64,000 nt of DNA from Anaerolinea sp. (GTDB lineage: Bacteria > Chloroflexota > Anaerolineae > Anaerolineales > Villigracilaceae): positions 142,811 to 206,810 of the forward strand of contig DYID01000001.1 of NCBI GenBank assembly GCA_020723805.1. Reading direction: 5' to 3'. Both the position numbers and the translations under genes were made by a program. Under the pieces are notes generated by a model that was given only the letters and a program-made list of their open reading frames with translations, was not told where the DNA came from and did no database searches. Below are positions 52,899-61,469 of this stretch, piece by piece. The stretch's first letter is position 1. Each line of letters starts with the position of its first letter.

Positions 52899-53336
52899 TT
52901 ACTCGAAGTTGAGATTCTGCTCTTCCATAAACTTTCGATACGCCTCCACCGCCGCTTCGCCCGTGACGAGGGAGGCGGATTCGCCCGCCCAGTCTGCAGG
53001 CTTGAGTTTGACGAACCAGCCTTCGCCGTAGGGGTCGCTGTTGATGAGGGACGGCTTCGCCTTCGCCGCTTCGTTCACTTCGACGATTTCTCCCGTGATG
53101 GGCGACGTGACGGGACCCACCCACTTGCCGCTTTCCAAAGTTCCAGCGCTCTTACCCTTCTGCACCGTGCGCCCCGCTTCCTTCGGCGTGACGTTGACGA
53201 TGCCCTTCGCCAGGTTCTGCGCCACGTCGGTGATTCCAATTTTCACCGTGCCGTCGTCCTGCGGCAGCGCCCAGGCGTGTTTCTCCACCCAGTAGTAGAG
53301 ATTTTCAGGAATATTACATCCGCGAACTGTTGCCAT
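52899..53336 (-). CDS. lbpA: GcvH/LbpA-like lipoyl carrier 1
   Basis: The 145-residue protein is a GcvH-fold carrier with its lipoylation lysine at residue 71 in LESGKWVGPVTSPITG. The N-terminus ATVRGCNIPENLYYWVEKHAWA aligns with the paralogue at 50727. There are no gcvT, gcvP or lpd genes near. Together with the ligase, it fits the sulfur-carrier role of LbpA in sHdr-type sulfur oxidation. It lies 24 bases ahead of the SQR gene, in the same direction. Confidence 0.9.
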   Translation of the reverse strand: MATVRGCNIPENLYYWVEKHAWALPQDDGTVKIGITDVAQNLAKGIVNVTPKEAGRTVQKGKSAGTLESGKWVGPVTSPITGEIVEVNEAAKAKPSLINSDPYGEGWFVKLKPADWAGESASLVTGEAAVEAYRKFMEEQNLNFE

Positions 53337-53357
53337 GTTATTCTCCTTTGTTATCTC

Positions 53358-53489
53358 CGTTGGTCGAGTAGCCGCGTTCTTGTTCTTTGCGGCGTATCGA
53401 GACCAACGCTTTCAGGTAAACGAAATATTTCTTGAAACTGGTGGTCTCGATATGACACTCGCTGCCGCTCGTGTCTACTCGACCACCGA
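53358..53489. repeat. Two inverted GTTGGTCGAGTAG / GTATCGAGACCA repeats
   Basis: GTTGGTCGAGTAG...GTATCGAGACCAAC (53360-53408) and GGTGGTCTCGATA...CTACTCGACCACC (about 53441-53488) are two copies of one palindromic family in opposite orientation. They fill the gap between carrier 1 and the small zinc protein; the right copy overlaps the latter's last codons. Confidence 0.75.
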
Positions 53490-53765
53490 GCCTTGATTGT
53501 GTTCACCTTGCAAATGATATAAAAGCAGATCGAACACGACCAGCCGAATCTCGTACTCATATTCTGACACAAAATTCGGGTCGCGGCGCGCCTTTTTTGT
53601 GACCTGTTCGTAACTCGCGCCGCACACGGGACAGGTGATCACGTAAAACGTGTGCTTGGTAAATTCGTCCACGCGCACGCCCAGCGTATCGCCGTGTTTC
53701 TCCGCCAGGTGGTTGTGGACTTCGGAACGCTTACCGCTAAAGTCGCAATAGGGACATTTCCACAT
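53475..53765 (-). CDS. Small C2H2/Cys4-type zinc-binding protein
   Basis: The 96-residue protein has a C2H2-like finger (CPYCDFSGKRSEVHNHLAEKH, residues 4-24) and a second Cys pair (CPVCGASYEQV, near residue 45). The C-terminal half is helical and acidic. Its last residues overlap a dispersed repeat. No family is recognised. It lies in the sHdr-like locus between the membrane FeS oxidoreductase and lipoyl carrier 1 and could be a regulator or an assembly factor. That is context only. Confidence 0.6.
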   Translation of the reverse strand: MWKCPYCDFSGKRSEVHNHLAEKHGDTLGVRVDEFTKHTFYVITCPVCGASYEQVTKKARRDPNFVSEYEYEIRLVVFDLLLYHLQGEHNQGSVVE

Positions 53766-53826
53766 GAGAGATTAGAGAATGGGGAGTAGAAAGTAGAGAG
53801 TCATGGGGGACTGTTTGACTATTGGA

Positions 53827-55908
53827 CTAGCCGACTATTTGACTAACTTCTTCCACCCCAACCGCTTCCGCCACCAACTGAATGATGTCGCGGACTTCGA
53901 TCTTGCCTTCGTTGCCTGTGGTCTTGACCGCGTCGGAGTACATGATCATGTCTTTGGGGCAGGTGACGATGAACAACTGCTTCTTGTCGCTGGGATGGCT
54001 CTGGAACGTGGACAAAGCCTCCTTGATGCGGTTCTCGGCGGGACGTTCGCCCGGCGCGACCTTCCCCATCCAAATCTGCCCGCCGCCCGCGCCGCAGCAG
54101 AACGAGTTCTCGCAGTTGCGCGGCATTTCGTGGAATTCCACGCCGAGCAGTTCGAGCAACTTGCGCGGAGCGGTGAATCCGCCGTTGTAACGTCCGAGAT
54201 AGCAGGGGTCGTGGAAGGTGACTTTGTAGTGCGAGAGTTTGTTCTTGATCGTGAGTTTGCCTTCTTCAAAGAGTTTGAGCAAAGTCACGGTGTAGTGCTT
54301 GACTTCAAACTTCCCGCCAAATTGCGGATACTCATTTTTGAGCGTGTTGAACGAGTGCGGGTCGGTGGTGACGATGCGCTGGAACTGCGCCTTGCCAAAC
54401 GCCGCCATGTTCTGCTCGACGAGTTGCTCGAACAGACCTTCTTCTCCCACGCGGCGCACATCGTTGCCCGCGTTGGATTCGTTCTGGTAGAGGATGCCGA
54501 AGTCCAAGCCTGCCTGATGGAAGATGCGCGCGACCATTTTCGTGTTCGGGATGACGCGCTCGTCGAACGAAGCGGTGTCACCGACGAACCATAGATATTC
54601 GACGGGTTCTTCGCTCGCGTTCTTGACGGGGAACTCCATCTCCTTCGCCCAGCGTCCGCGCAGACGTTTGCCCTTGCCCATCCAGTTGCCGTTCGTGGCG
54701 AGCGATTGCAGCGCGGTCTGCACGCCGCTGTCAATCTCGAAGCCGTCAATCAACATGCGGCGGCGGATGTCCACGATGTCTGCCATCGGTTCATTGCCGA
54801 CAGGACACACGCGGACACAGGCGTAACACGTTGTGCAGGACCAAACCGCCTCGGGGGAGATAACAGTCTCAGTAAGCGGAGCCTGCAGCAGGTCGGGGTG
54901 AGAACCGAAGGTCGCTTCCTTGAGAAGATAACGCTTGTTCACCTCCAATGCCGAAGGGGAGAGCGGTCGCCCGTAAAAATTCGCAGGGCAGACATCCTGA
55001 CAGCGATTGCATTGCACGCAGGCGTAAGCGTCCAGGATGCGCTTCCAGGCGAGATCGGTGATGACTTTCGCGCCAGGGTCGTACTTGCGCCCGTCAATGA
55101 CTTTGAGTGGAATCGCGGGGTCGAGCTGACCGCGCGGATTTTGTTTTGCCAAACCGAGATTGACGGGCGCCATGAAGAAGTGTGTGTGCTTGGAGCGCGA
55201 GAGGTAGGGGATGATGAACATCACCCAGCCGAGGCTCACCCACCACGCAACGTGAACGCCGACTTCGGACGCGCCGAAGAGGGAGTTGAGGAAACTGGCA
55301 AACGGCATGAACGGGTCGGCGCCTTCGGTCAGGCGGAAGGCTTGACTGAGCACATGCGCGGTGACGTGCATGATGACGAACACGCCGACGATGAGCGAAT
55401 CTCTTGCCTGCCCGCCCGCCTTGACTTTGGGATTCAACAGTACGTTCTCGCGGTAGGTGAGCGCCTTGTCTTTGACGATGAAGCGGCGCACGAGAAAGAC
55501 CGTGATGGCGATGAGCAGGAATACGCTCATTACATCAGAGATAAGGTTGTAGGCGTTGATGAGGGGAACGGTCCATGCGGGAGGCGCGATGTGTTTGCCG
55601 CTGTAGGTGAGGTCGAAATTGGGGATGAGCCCTTCCATCACATCGAAGAGATTGACGAAGGCATAGGTGATGAGACCGAAGAACAATCCCAAGTGAACCG
55701 CGCTCAACGCTTTGCGCGCTTTGAAGATGGTGCGCTGGAACAAAACAGTTATCGCGGCTTTGACGAGACTGCCAGGGATGTTCTTCAACTCAGGCGCGGG
55801 GCGTCCCTTGCGGATGGTGTCAATGATGGTCTTGAAGCCGTGAATCGTGAACCCCGCCGAGACCAGCGCGAGAAGGATGAAGAGGATTTTTTCGATAGGT
55901 GTGAGCAA
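53827..55908 (-). CDS. ETF:menaquinone oxidoreductase-like membrane FeS protein (EMO-like)
   Basis: The 693-residue protein fuses a NarI-like region of about six helices (residues 5-270, with histidines suited to bind heme b) to two [4Fe-4S] motifs (CVQCNRCQDVCP, CTTCYACVRVCP) and an HdrD-like CCG region. It resembles the ETF:(methyl)menaquinone oxidoreductases found next to etfBA. The first CCG copy lacks all cysteines (LWFVGDTASF, ILYQNESNAG, VTTDPHSF). In the second, the last Cys is replaced by Asp (HDPCYLG, SFCCGAGGG, VTCPKD). TTG 55908 with GGAGG upstream is the likely start; the longer frame reads through a heptamer array. It probably passes electrons from Etf to menaquinone. Confidence 0.85.
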   Translation of the reverse strand: MLTPIEKILFILLALVSAGFTIHGFKTIIDTIRKGRPAPELKNIPGSLVKAAITVLFQRTIFKARKALSAVHLGLFFGLITYAFVNLFDVMEGLIPNFDLTYSGKHIAPPAWTVPLINAYNLISDVMSVFLLIAITVFLVRRFIVKDKALTYRENVLLNPKVKAGGQARDSLIVGVFVIMHVTAHVLSQAFRLTEGADPFMPFASFLNSLFGASEVGVHVAWWVSLGWVMFIIPYLSRSKHTHFFMAPVNLGLAKQNPRGQLDPAIPLKVIDGRKYDPGAKVITDLAWKRILDAYACVQCNRCQDVCPANFYGRPLSPSALEVNKRYLLKEATFGSHPDLLQAPLTETVISPEAVWSCTTCYACVRVCPVGNEPMADIVDIRRRMLIDGFEIDSGVQTALQSLATNGNWMGKGKRLRGRWAKEMEFPVKNASEEPVEYLWFVGDTASFDERVIPNTKMVARIFHQAGLDFGILYQNESNAGNDVRRVGEEGLFEQLVEQNMAAFGKAQFQRIVTTDPHSFNTLKNEYPQFGGKFEVKHYTVTLLKLFEEGKLTIKNKLSHYKVTFHDPCYLGRYNGGFTAPRKLLELLGVEFHEMPRNCENSFCCGAGGGQIWMGKVAPGERPAENRIKEALSTFQSHPSDKKQLFIVTCPKDMIMYSDAVKTTGNEGKIEVRDIIQLVAEAVGVEEVSQIVG

Positions 55909-55914
55909 GGAGCC

Positions 55915-56116
55915 CTCCCGAAGATGGTAATTGGAGATTGGTAATTGGTAATTAGAGATTGGCGATACGCGATGGTATTGGTTATCGCTGGTCAACCATC
56001 CACGAATGTGACCACGAATGCGCGAATGAGTTGCGCAAATTCGGGTATTCGTGAATTATTCGTGGACGGTTTTTCTAAACAATCTCCAATTACTATTTAC
56101 CACTTACCAATTACAG
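55915..56116. repeat. Heptamer arrays and GAATGCGCGAATG-type repeat
   Basis: TTGGTAA heptamers at 55925-55956 and 56091-56115 surround a CACGAATG/CGCGAATG-type dispersed repeat (about 55998-56073). The right array overlaps the end of the EtfA gene. Confidence 0.65.
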
Positions 56117-57058
56117 CAATTCCAACATCGCCTCCGCGACTTCAAACAAATCCGCCGTCGCGCCGTAATGCGCCACGTTGAAGATCGGCGCTTTCTTGTC
56201 GGTGTTGATGGCGATAATCAACTCGGCGCTCTTCATGCCTTCGAGATGTTCGGGCGCGCCAGAGATACCGAGCATGAGATACAACTTCGGCTTGACCTTG
56301 AGTCCCGACTTGCCAACCTGCCTTGTGCGCGGCAGCCAGCCCGCGTCCACCACAGGACGCGAAGCCGAGACCACCGCCCCCAGTTTCGCCGCCAACTCCT
56401 CGGCGAGTTCGATGTTCTCCTTCCCGCCGATGCCGCGCCCGACAGAGACCAGTTTCGTCTGCGCGGTGATGTCCACGTCGCCCGCCACAGGTTTGAGCAT
56501 CTCCACAAATTTCATCTTCAACCCGCTCAGGTCCACAGGCGAAGCGATTTTCGTTGCCGCCGTCGAACCCTGTCCCGCCTCGGCAGGGAACGACCCCGCC
56601 AGGCACGCCACAATCGCCGTCTCGCCTTCGGGCGCGACCTCCGCCGTCAACTTGCCGCCATACGCCTGACAACTCACGACAACGCCGCCCCCTTCGGCGC
56701 GCACGTCCTTCGCATACGCCGCGCACGGAACGCCGAGTTTTGCCGAAAGCCACGCCGCCACGTCCATGCCTGTCACCGTCCAGCCGAACAGGACGACCCT
56801 CGGCGATTTTTCTTTGACCAGCGCTTCGATGACTTTCGCATACGCTTCGGGATTGAACTGACTCAGCGCCGCGTCGTCCACCTGGATGGTGGAATCGGAG
56901 GCGAAGACATTCGCGTCCACCCCGCCTCCGACCACGACGGCAATTGCCTGCCCTCCCAGGGCTTTTGCCAACTCTTTGGCTTTTCCTGCCACCTCGAACG
57001 ACACATCGGAAAACTTGCCGTCCAGATGTTCGGTGATGACAAAGACATCATTGCTCAT
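56111..57058 (-). CDS. etfA: Electron transfer flavoprotein alpha subunit
   Basis: The 315-residue protein has the EtfA architecture: an N-terminal adenine-nucleotide-like domain and a C-terminal FAD domain. The FAD site is seen in VVSASRPVVDAGWLPRTRQVGKSGLKVKPKLYLMLGISGAPEHLEGMKSAELIIAINTDKKAPIFNVAHYG. Together with EtfB it would accept electrons from the sHdr-like complex and deliver them to the EMO-like protein encoded next. Heptamer repeats lie in the gaps on both sides. Gene order etfB-etfA-emo matches loci of electron-transferring type. Confidence 0.95.
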   Translation of the reverse strand: MSNDVFVITEHLDGKFSDVSFEVAGKAKELAKALGGQAIAVVVGGGVDANVFASDSTIQVDDAALSQFNPEAYAKVIEALVKEKSPRVVLFGWTVTGMDVAAWLSAKLGVPCAAYAKDVRAEGGGVVVSCQAYGGKLTAEVAPEGETAIVACLAGSFPAEAGQGSTAATKIASPVDLSGLKMKFVEMLKPVAGDVDITAQTKLVSVGRGIGGKENIELAEELAAKLGAVVSASRPVVDAGWLPRTRQVGKSGLKVKPKLYLMLGISGAPEHLEGMKSAELIIAINTDKKAPIFNVAHYGATADLFEVAEAMLELL

Positions 57059-57121
57059 GTTTATCTCCGTTTGCGGGAATTTGTAATTGGTAACTGGTAA
57101 TTACCAATTACCAATCACGAA

Positions 57122-57877
57122 TTATGCCAACCCTCTGCTCTTCAACAACTCCACAATCTTCGCCGCCACTTCCTTCGGCGAACCTTCGATCATCTCGGCA
57201 TGACCCGTCACCACAGGCGGAGCCATCTTCTTGAACGCCAACCCCGACGACGCCTCACCCGACGGCGCGACCTTCTCCACCGTCGCTGTCTGCGCCATCT
57301 GGCGGACTTTGCTCACGGGCGCATAGCGCGGCGGCTTCGGCGCGGACTGTACGCCCGCCACGAAGGGCAGCGTCACGGCGTATTTCATCCCCACGCCGCC
57401 AGGGAATTCCTTCGAGACCGTCGCCGTGCTGCCAGAGACTTCGATTGCGCTCGTCCCGCCGATGTAGGGCATATCGAGATACGCCGCAATCATCGGACCG
57501 ATCTGTCCGTCAATGTCATTCGAAGCCTGCACGCCCGCGAAGACCATATCCGCGCCCATGCCTTTGATGGCTTCCGCCAGCCATTTGGCTTGCTGATGCG
57601 AGTCGGCGGCGGGGTCGTCGGCGGTGATCTTCACCACTTTGTCCGCGCCCTTTGCCAGCGCGAGATGAAGCGCGTTATCCAACTCCCCGATCAAATCCAC
57701 GCCGACCACGGTCACCGTCCCGCCGACGGCTTCCTTGATCAGCACCGCCTGCTCGATGGAATGCTCGTCCCACTCGTTGAGGACGAAATCCACCGAGTCG
57801 AAATCCACATTGTTGCCTTTGACGGGCAGGTCATCGGCAATGCTGGGGATGTGTTTGATGGCAACTACGATGTTCAT
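57122..57877 (-). CDS. etfB: Electron transfer flavoprotein beta subunit
   Basis: The 251-residue protein is a typical EtfB: VVAIKHIPSIADDL at the start, VLNEWDEHSIEQAVLIKEA, and the conserved signature near LPFVAGVQSAPKPPRYAPVSKVRQMAQ around residue 170. It binds AMP or FAD and docks redox partners. AGGAG precedes the ATG. It directly follows the HdrC-HdrB-like fusion, and no acyl-CoA dehydrogenase is near, so its electron donor here is probably the sHdr-like complex. Confidence 0.95.
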   Translation of the reverse strand: MNIVVAIKHIPSIADDLPVKGNNVDFDSVDFVLNEWDEHSIEQAVLIKEAVGGTVTVVGVDLIGELDNALHLALAKGADKVVKITADDPAADSHQQAKWLAEAIKGMGADMVFAGVQASNDIDGQIGPMIAAYLDMPYIGGTSAIEVSGSTATVSKEFPGGVGMKYAVTLPFVAGVQSAPKPPRYAPVSKVRQMAQTATVEKVAPSGEASSGLAFKKMAPPVVTGHAEMIEGSPKEVAAKIVELLKSRGLA

Positions 57878-57972
57878 GAAAATCTCTCTCCTGTGTTTCA
57901 GTTACAAATTCACGTCAAAAGTCGAAAGTCAAAGGTCGAAGGACTTTCGACTTTTGACTTTCGACGAATTGA

Positions 57973-59253
57973 TTATTCACCACGCATTGACCTATCCAAC
58001 AACTCCAAAATATCCAACACATCCACATGTTCATTCCCCGTGGACTTGACCGCATCCGTGAAGCGCGAGACTTCGAAGGGGCAAGCCACTGCCAGCACGT
58101 TCGCGCCTGTGGAAGCGGCTTCCATGGCGCGTTTTTCGGAGAGACGCATGGTGGTATGTTGTGCGGTGAACGAGTCCAACCACATGCCGCCGCCACCGCC
58201 GCCGCAGCAATAACCGTTCTCGCGGTTGCGCTGCATTTCAACCAGTTCCACGCCAGGGATGGCTTCGAGCAGTTTACGCGGCGCTTCGTATTCGCCGTTG
58301 TGCCGCCCCAGATAGCACGGATCGTGATAGGTGATTTTCTTATTGACGGGGTGTTTGAGCAGCGGCTTGAGTTGGTCGAGATGACGCGCCAGGAAGGTGG
58401 TGTAGTGAACGACGGGGCGTTCAAAGCCATACTTCGGGTACACGTTCTTGAAGGCGTTCAACTCATGCGGACCCGTGACCACCATCTCCTTCCACTCGTA
58501 CTTGTTGAAGGTGGCAATGTTGTACTCCGCCATCATCTCGAAGAGACCCTTCTCGCCCGCCAGCCGCTGGGAGTCGGCGTCGTCCTTTTCTTCCTTGCCG
58601 AGGATGGCGAAGTCAATGCCGAGCGCGTTGAAGATGCGCGCCGCCGCGCACGCCGCGTCAATGCCGCGCGGATGATAGGACGGGTACGAGCCGACATACC
58701 ACAGCACATCCACAGGACGACCAACATCCTTAATAATCGGCACAGGCACGCCCGCGGACTGTATCCACGCGTCGCGTTTGCGCTGAGGCTGTCCGAGCGG
58801 GTTGCCTGTCTTGGCGGTATTTTCAAATGCCTGCTGCAATTCGTTCGGGACGAACTTGCCTTCCAGAATCGCCTGCTCGCGCGCGGCGGGCATGATCTTG
58901 ACCATGTTCACTTCTTTGGGGCAGACGCGCAGACAGTTGGCGCAGGTGGTGCAAAGCCACAGTTCGGGCGCTTCGGTCAAGTCCATGCCTGTTTGGGCGT
59001 AGCGATAAAGTTTGCGCGGACCGTAATTCCCGACCACGTCCACAGGGCAGACGGCGACGCACTTGGCGCACTGATAACAATTCGCAAAGGATTCCGCGTT
59101 GGGGATGGACGCAATCTTCTCGATCAGTTCGGGCGTGTACTCGAAGATGACCCGCTGCTCGAACATGCGGTTCCAATGCCCCGAAACGTCAACGCCATCC
59201 ACGACGATGTTTTCTTTTTCGACTGCTACTGCTTTTTGATATTTCTGTGCCAT
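57973..59253 (-). CDS. HdrC-HdrB fusion (sHdrB3-like)
   Basis: The 426-residue protein joins an HdrC-like part with two [4Fe-4S] motifs (CYQCAKCVAVCP near residue 60, CTTCANCLRVCP near residue 100) to an HdrB/HdrD-like part with two CCG domains. The first CCG domain has no cysteines (YVGSYPSYHP, ILGKEEKDD, VTGPHELNAF). The second keeps HDPCYLG and YCCGGGGGG but reads ACPFEV, with Glu in place of the last Cys. This is the arrangement described as HdrB3 in Etf-type (type II) sHdr loci. It lies directly before etfBA. AGGAG precedes the ATG. Confidence 0.85.
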   Translation of the reverse strand: MAQKYQKAVAVEKENIVVDGVDVSGHWNRMFEQRVIFEYTPELIEKIASIPNAESFANCYQCAKCVAVCPVDVVGNYGPRKLYRYAQTGMDLTEAPELWLCTTCANCLRVCPKEVNMVKIMPAAREQAILEGKFVPNELQQAFENTAKTGNPLGQPQRKRDAWIQSAGVPVPIIKDVGRPVDVLWYVGSYPSYHPRGIDAACAAARIFNALGIDFAILGKEEKDDADSQRLAGEKGLFEMMAEYNIATFNKYEWKEMVVTGPHELNAFKNVYPKYGFERPVVHYTTFLARHLDQLKPLLKHPVNKKITYHDPCYLGRHNGEYEAPRKLLEAIPGVELVEMQRNRENGYCCGGGGGGMWLDSFTAQHTTMRLSEKRAMEAASTGANVLAVACPFEVSRFTDAVKSTGNEHVDVLDILELLDRSMRGE

Positions 59254-59273
59254 GAAGGATGGTCTCCTGTTGT

Positions 59274-59545
59274 TGGTAATTGGTAATTAGTAATTGGGGT
59301 ACTGTTTACCAATTTGCTTTTCTCTTTACCGCTTACTGAGCGGGGCTGCCCTAAAGGGTGCTTCGCGAAAGCCGCCTGCTCAGTTCGTAGAAATCCTGCG
59401 GATTACGCGCCGAGTCGGATTTATCCGACTTTCATGTATTGAGGACGGGATTCATCCCCGCCGAATCAACATCAATCAAAATCGCAATCTCTCCGCAACT
59501 CTCTATCCATCAGAATTACCATTTACCATTTACCAATTACAAATT
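59274..59545. repeat. Repeat-filled gap before the HdrB3-like gene
   Basis: TTGGTAA heptamers occur at 59274-59297 and, inverted, at 59513-59545. Between them lie mixed short repeats. No gene is seen in this 283-base gap. Confidence 0.65.
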
Positions 59546-60307
59546 ACTTGCCTTCCTCAACCCAAGCAATCTCCGCGCCATATTCGGCAGGGTGGGCAAT
59601 AACCCATTGAACTCTCGACTCAACCGCCAACTGGTCGTGCCATACAAATAAACGCTGTACGCGCACGCCAGAAAGGCGCTGTTGGCAAACGGAGCGCGCT
59701 TCGGGTCGTCGGTCAGGGCGGGGGTGAACAAGCCTGTCCCTTCGCCGAACTTGACGCTCATCGCCGTCACCGCGCCCACGCGGACGTAGCCATCCGCGAG
59801 ATTGTCCGCTTGCAGATTGTGGACGCTCCCCGCCAGCAGCGGCAGAATGCCCGTGCCGACGGTCGGGTCCCACAGCCAGCGAGTCCACAGCCAATGCTCG
59901 GTGGGGAAGGTGTTGTGTAAAAGTCCAGTGGCGAGTTCGAGAGCGAGGCGAGTGTCGAGCGCGTTCAAGGTTTCTACAAAGGTCGCAACTCGCACGGGAG
60001 TTGGCGCGTCGCCGTGCAGTAATTGCTCGAAGAGCGAGTAATCGCCCTGCGCGAAGTAATTGGTAATTGTTCGCGCATTCGCTTTGGTGTGCGTGACAGC
60101 GGAAGCGATATCAGCGAAGGATGAAGCCAACGAAGCAGAATCAAGCCGAAGTCCAGAAAAGAGGCGGGCGTGACGTTCCGCCAATTCGTCTGCAATCGCA
60201 ATCACATCCTCAGGTGAGACCTGCGCGAGCGCCTCCTGCAAGGTCGCTTGCAATTCAGGGTCGTCGGGACCCGTCTTTTGCTTGATGATGTGACTCTGTC
60301 GCTGCAT
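59537..60307 (-). CDS. Helical protein, like the conserved 'hyp' of sHdr loci (DUF1641-type)
   Basis: The 256-residue protein is mostly helical and lacks membrane spans. ALAQVSPEDVIAIADELAERHARLFSGLRLDSASLASSFADIASAVTHTKANA is followed by a Trp-rich segment (TEHWLWTRWLWDPTVGTGILPLLAGSVHNL). It stands between the HdrA-like and HdrB3-like genes, the position of the conserved hypothetical (DUF1641-like) subunit of sHdr operons. RTITNYFAQ (residues about 78-84) matches the TTGGTAA heptamer repeat in frame. Start 60307 lies right after the repeat; no Shine-Dalgarno sequence is seen. Confidence 0.65.
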   Translation of the reverse strand: MQRQSHIIKQKTGPDDPELQATLQEALAQVSPEDVIAIADELAERHARLFSGLRLDSASLASSFADIASAVTHTKANARTITNYFAQGDYSLFEQLLHGDAPTPVRVATFVETLNALDTRLALELATGLLHNTFPTEHWLWTRWLWDPTVGTGILPLLAGSVHNLQADNLADGYVRVGAVTAMSVKFGEGTGLFTPALTDDPKRAPFANSAFLACAYSVYLYGTTSWRLSREFNGLLPTLPNMARRLLGLRKASNL

Positions 60308-60333
60308 GTCAATTACCAATCACCAATTACCAA

Positions 60334-61380
60334 TCACGCCCTCACCAACGCCATTGCCCGCGCCGCCGCGAGACCCGCCGACGAAATCGAGTCGTTGAGG
60401 TCCGCAGGACCCGCCGCCGCGCCCGCGACGAAAATGCCAGGCACCGACGTTGCAACGGTATCGAGTCCGCCTTCGCCGCCCGCTTCGATGAAGCCATATT
60501 TGTTTTGCTTCACGCCGAAGAGTTGCGCGATGGCGCGCGTGCCTGCGCTCGGCTCCATGCCCACCGACAGCACGACCAAATCCATCGTCACTTCCATTGG
60601 GCGGCTCATCGTCGTGTCTTCGCCGCGAATGAGCAGTTGATCGCCTTTCTTCAACACTTCGCTGATGACGCCCTTGACGTAATTGACCTTGTGCTGTTCC
60701 TGCGCCTTCCAATAAATTTCGTTTTCCCAGTAACCGTACATGCGCATGTCAATGTAAAAGATCATCACCTTGCTGTCGGGCAGTTGCTCGCGCAACTCAA
60801 TCGCCTGCTTGGACGCAATACCGCAGCAGACCTTCGAGCAATATTCATTTCCAATTTGTCTGTCGCGCGAACCCACGCATTGAATGAACGCAATCTTTTT
60901 CGGCTTCTCGCCGTTCGACGGGCGGACGACGTTGTGTTCCTTCAACATCTTCTCAAGGTCGGTCAGCGTGATGACATCGGGGAACGTGTAGTAGTTGTAG
61001 TATTGCGTGGCGCGCCCTGGATCGAAATGCTGGAAGCCTGTGGCGATGATGACCGAGCCGACGTGGAGCGTCTCCGCCTTCCCGCCCGCTTCAATCTGGA
61101 CCTCGAAGTTGCCAGCGCTCCCAGACATTCCCTTCACTTCGGCGTTGTACTTCACTTCCACCCGCGCGTGGTTCGTGACCGACGCGGCGAGTTCCGCCAT
61201 CGCCTCCGACGCGTCGCGCCAGTGATGGGTGAGTTTGGCGTAGCCTTCGCGGTCGGGCGTTCCGCCCAAGCGGTCGCGCTTTTCGAGCAGAATGACCTCC
61301 CCGCCGAGTTCCGCCGCAGACCGCGCCGCTTCCAACCCCGCAGGTCCGCCGCCGATTACCAAAATTTTTCCAGATGTCAT
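60334..61380 (-). CDS. sHdrA-like FAD/[4Fe-4S] flavoprotein
   Basis: The 348-residue protein has an FAD Rossmann motif (ILVIGGGPAGLEAARSA) and a single FeS site with Cys168, Cys181, Cys185 and Cys186 (CVGSRD, then CSKVCC). It ends with an FAD stretch GIFVAGAAAGPADLNDSISSAGLAAARAMA. It is much shorter than methanogen HdrA and lacks the ferredoxin and thioredoxin-like domains, as is usual for sHdrA. It should be the flavin subunit where sulfur-derived electrons are gathered. AGGAGAA precedes the ATG. It is flanked by HdrB-like and 'hyp'-like genes. Confidence 0.88.
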   Translation of the reverse strand: MTSGKILVIGGGPAGLEAARSAAELGGEVILLEKRDRLGGTPDREGYAKLTHHWRDASEAMAELAASVTNHARVEVKYNAEVKGMSGSAGNFEVQIEAGGKAETLHVGSVIIATGFQHFDPGRATQYYNYYTFPDVITLTDLEKMLKEHNVVRPSNGEKPKKIAFIQCVGSRDRQIGNEYCSKVCCGIASKQAIELREQLPDSKVMIFYIDMRMYGYWENEIYWKAQEQHKVNYVKGVISEVLKKGDQLLIRGEDTTMSRPMEVTMDLVVLSVGMEPSAGTRAIAQLFGVKQNKYGFIEAGGEGGLDTVATSVPGIFVAGAAAGPADLNDSISSAGLAAARAMALVRA

Positions 61381-61469
61381 TTGTGATTCTCCTGTGTCAG
61401 GATGATTTCAAATGGTCGAAAGTCAAAGGTCGAAGGTCTTGTGACTTTCGACCTTTGACTTTTGACTCG

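Noticed and set aside
50727-53336. Glycine cleavage system H proteins
   Set aside because: No gcvT, gcvPA/PB or lpd gene lies near, there are two divergent copies with a K-W-V-G-P motif, and they flank SQR and a lipoate ligase.
55909-55995. Extension of the EMO-like protein to 55995
   Set aside because: The added part is again heptamer repeat (ISNYQLPISNYHL). TTG 55908 with GGAGG upstream fits better.
57122-59253. Fatty-acid beta-oxidation Etf with a lactate-utilisation-type FeS protein
   Set aside because: No acyl-CoA dehydrogenase, thiolase or lactate genes are near, and the surrounding Hdr-like genes explain the Etf pair better.
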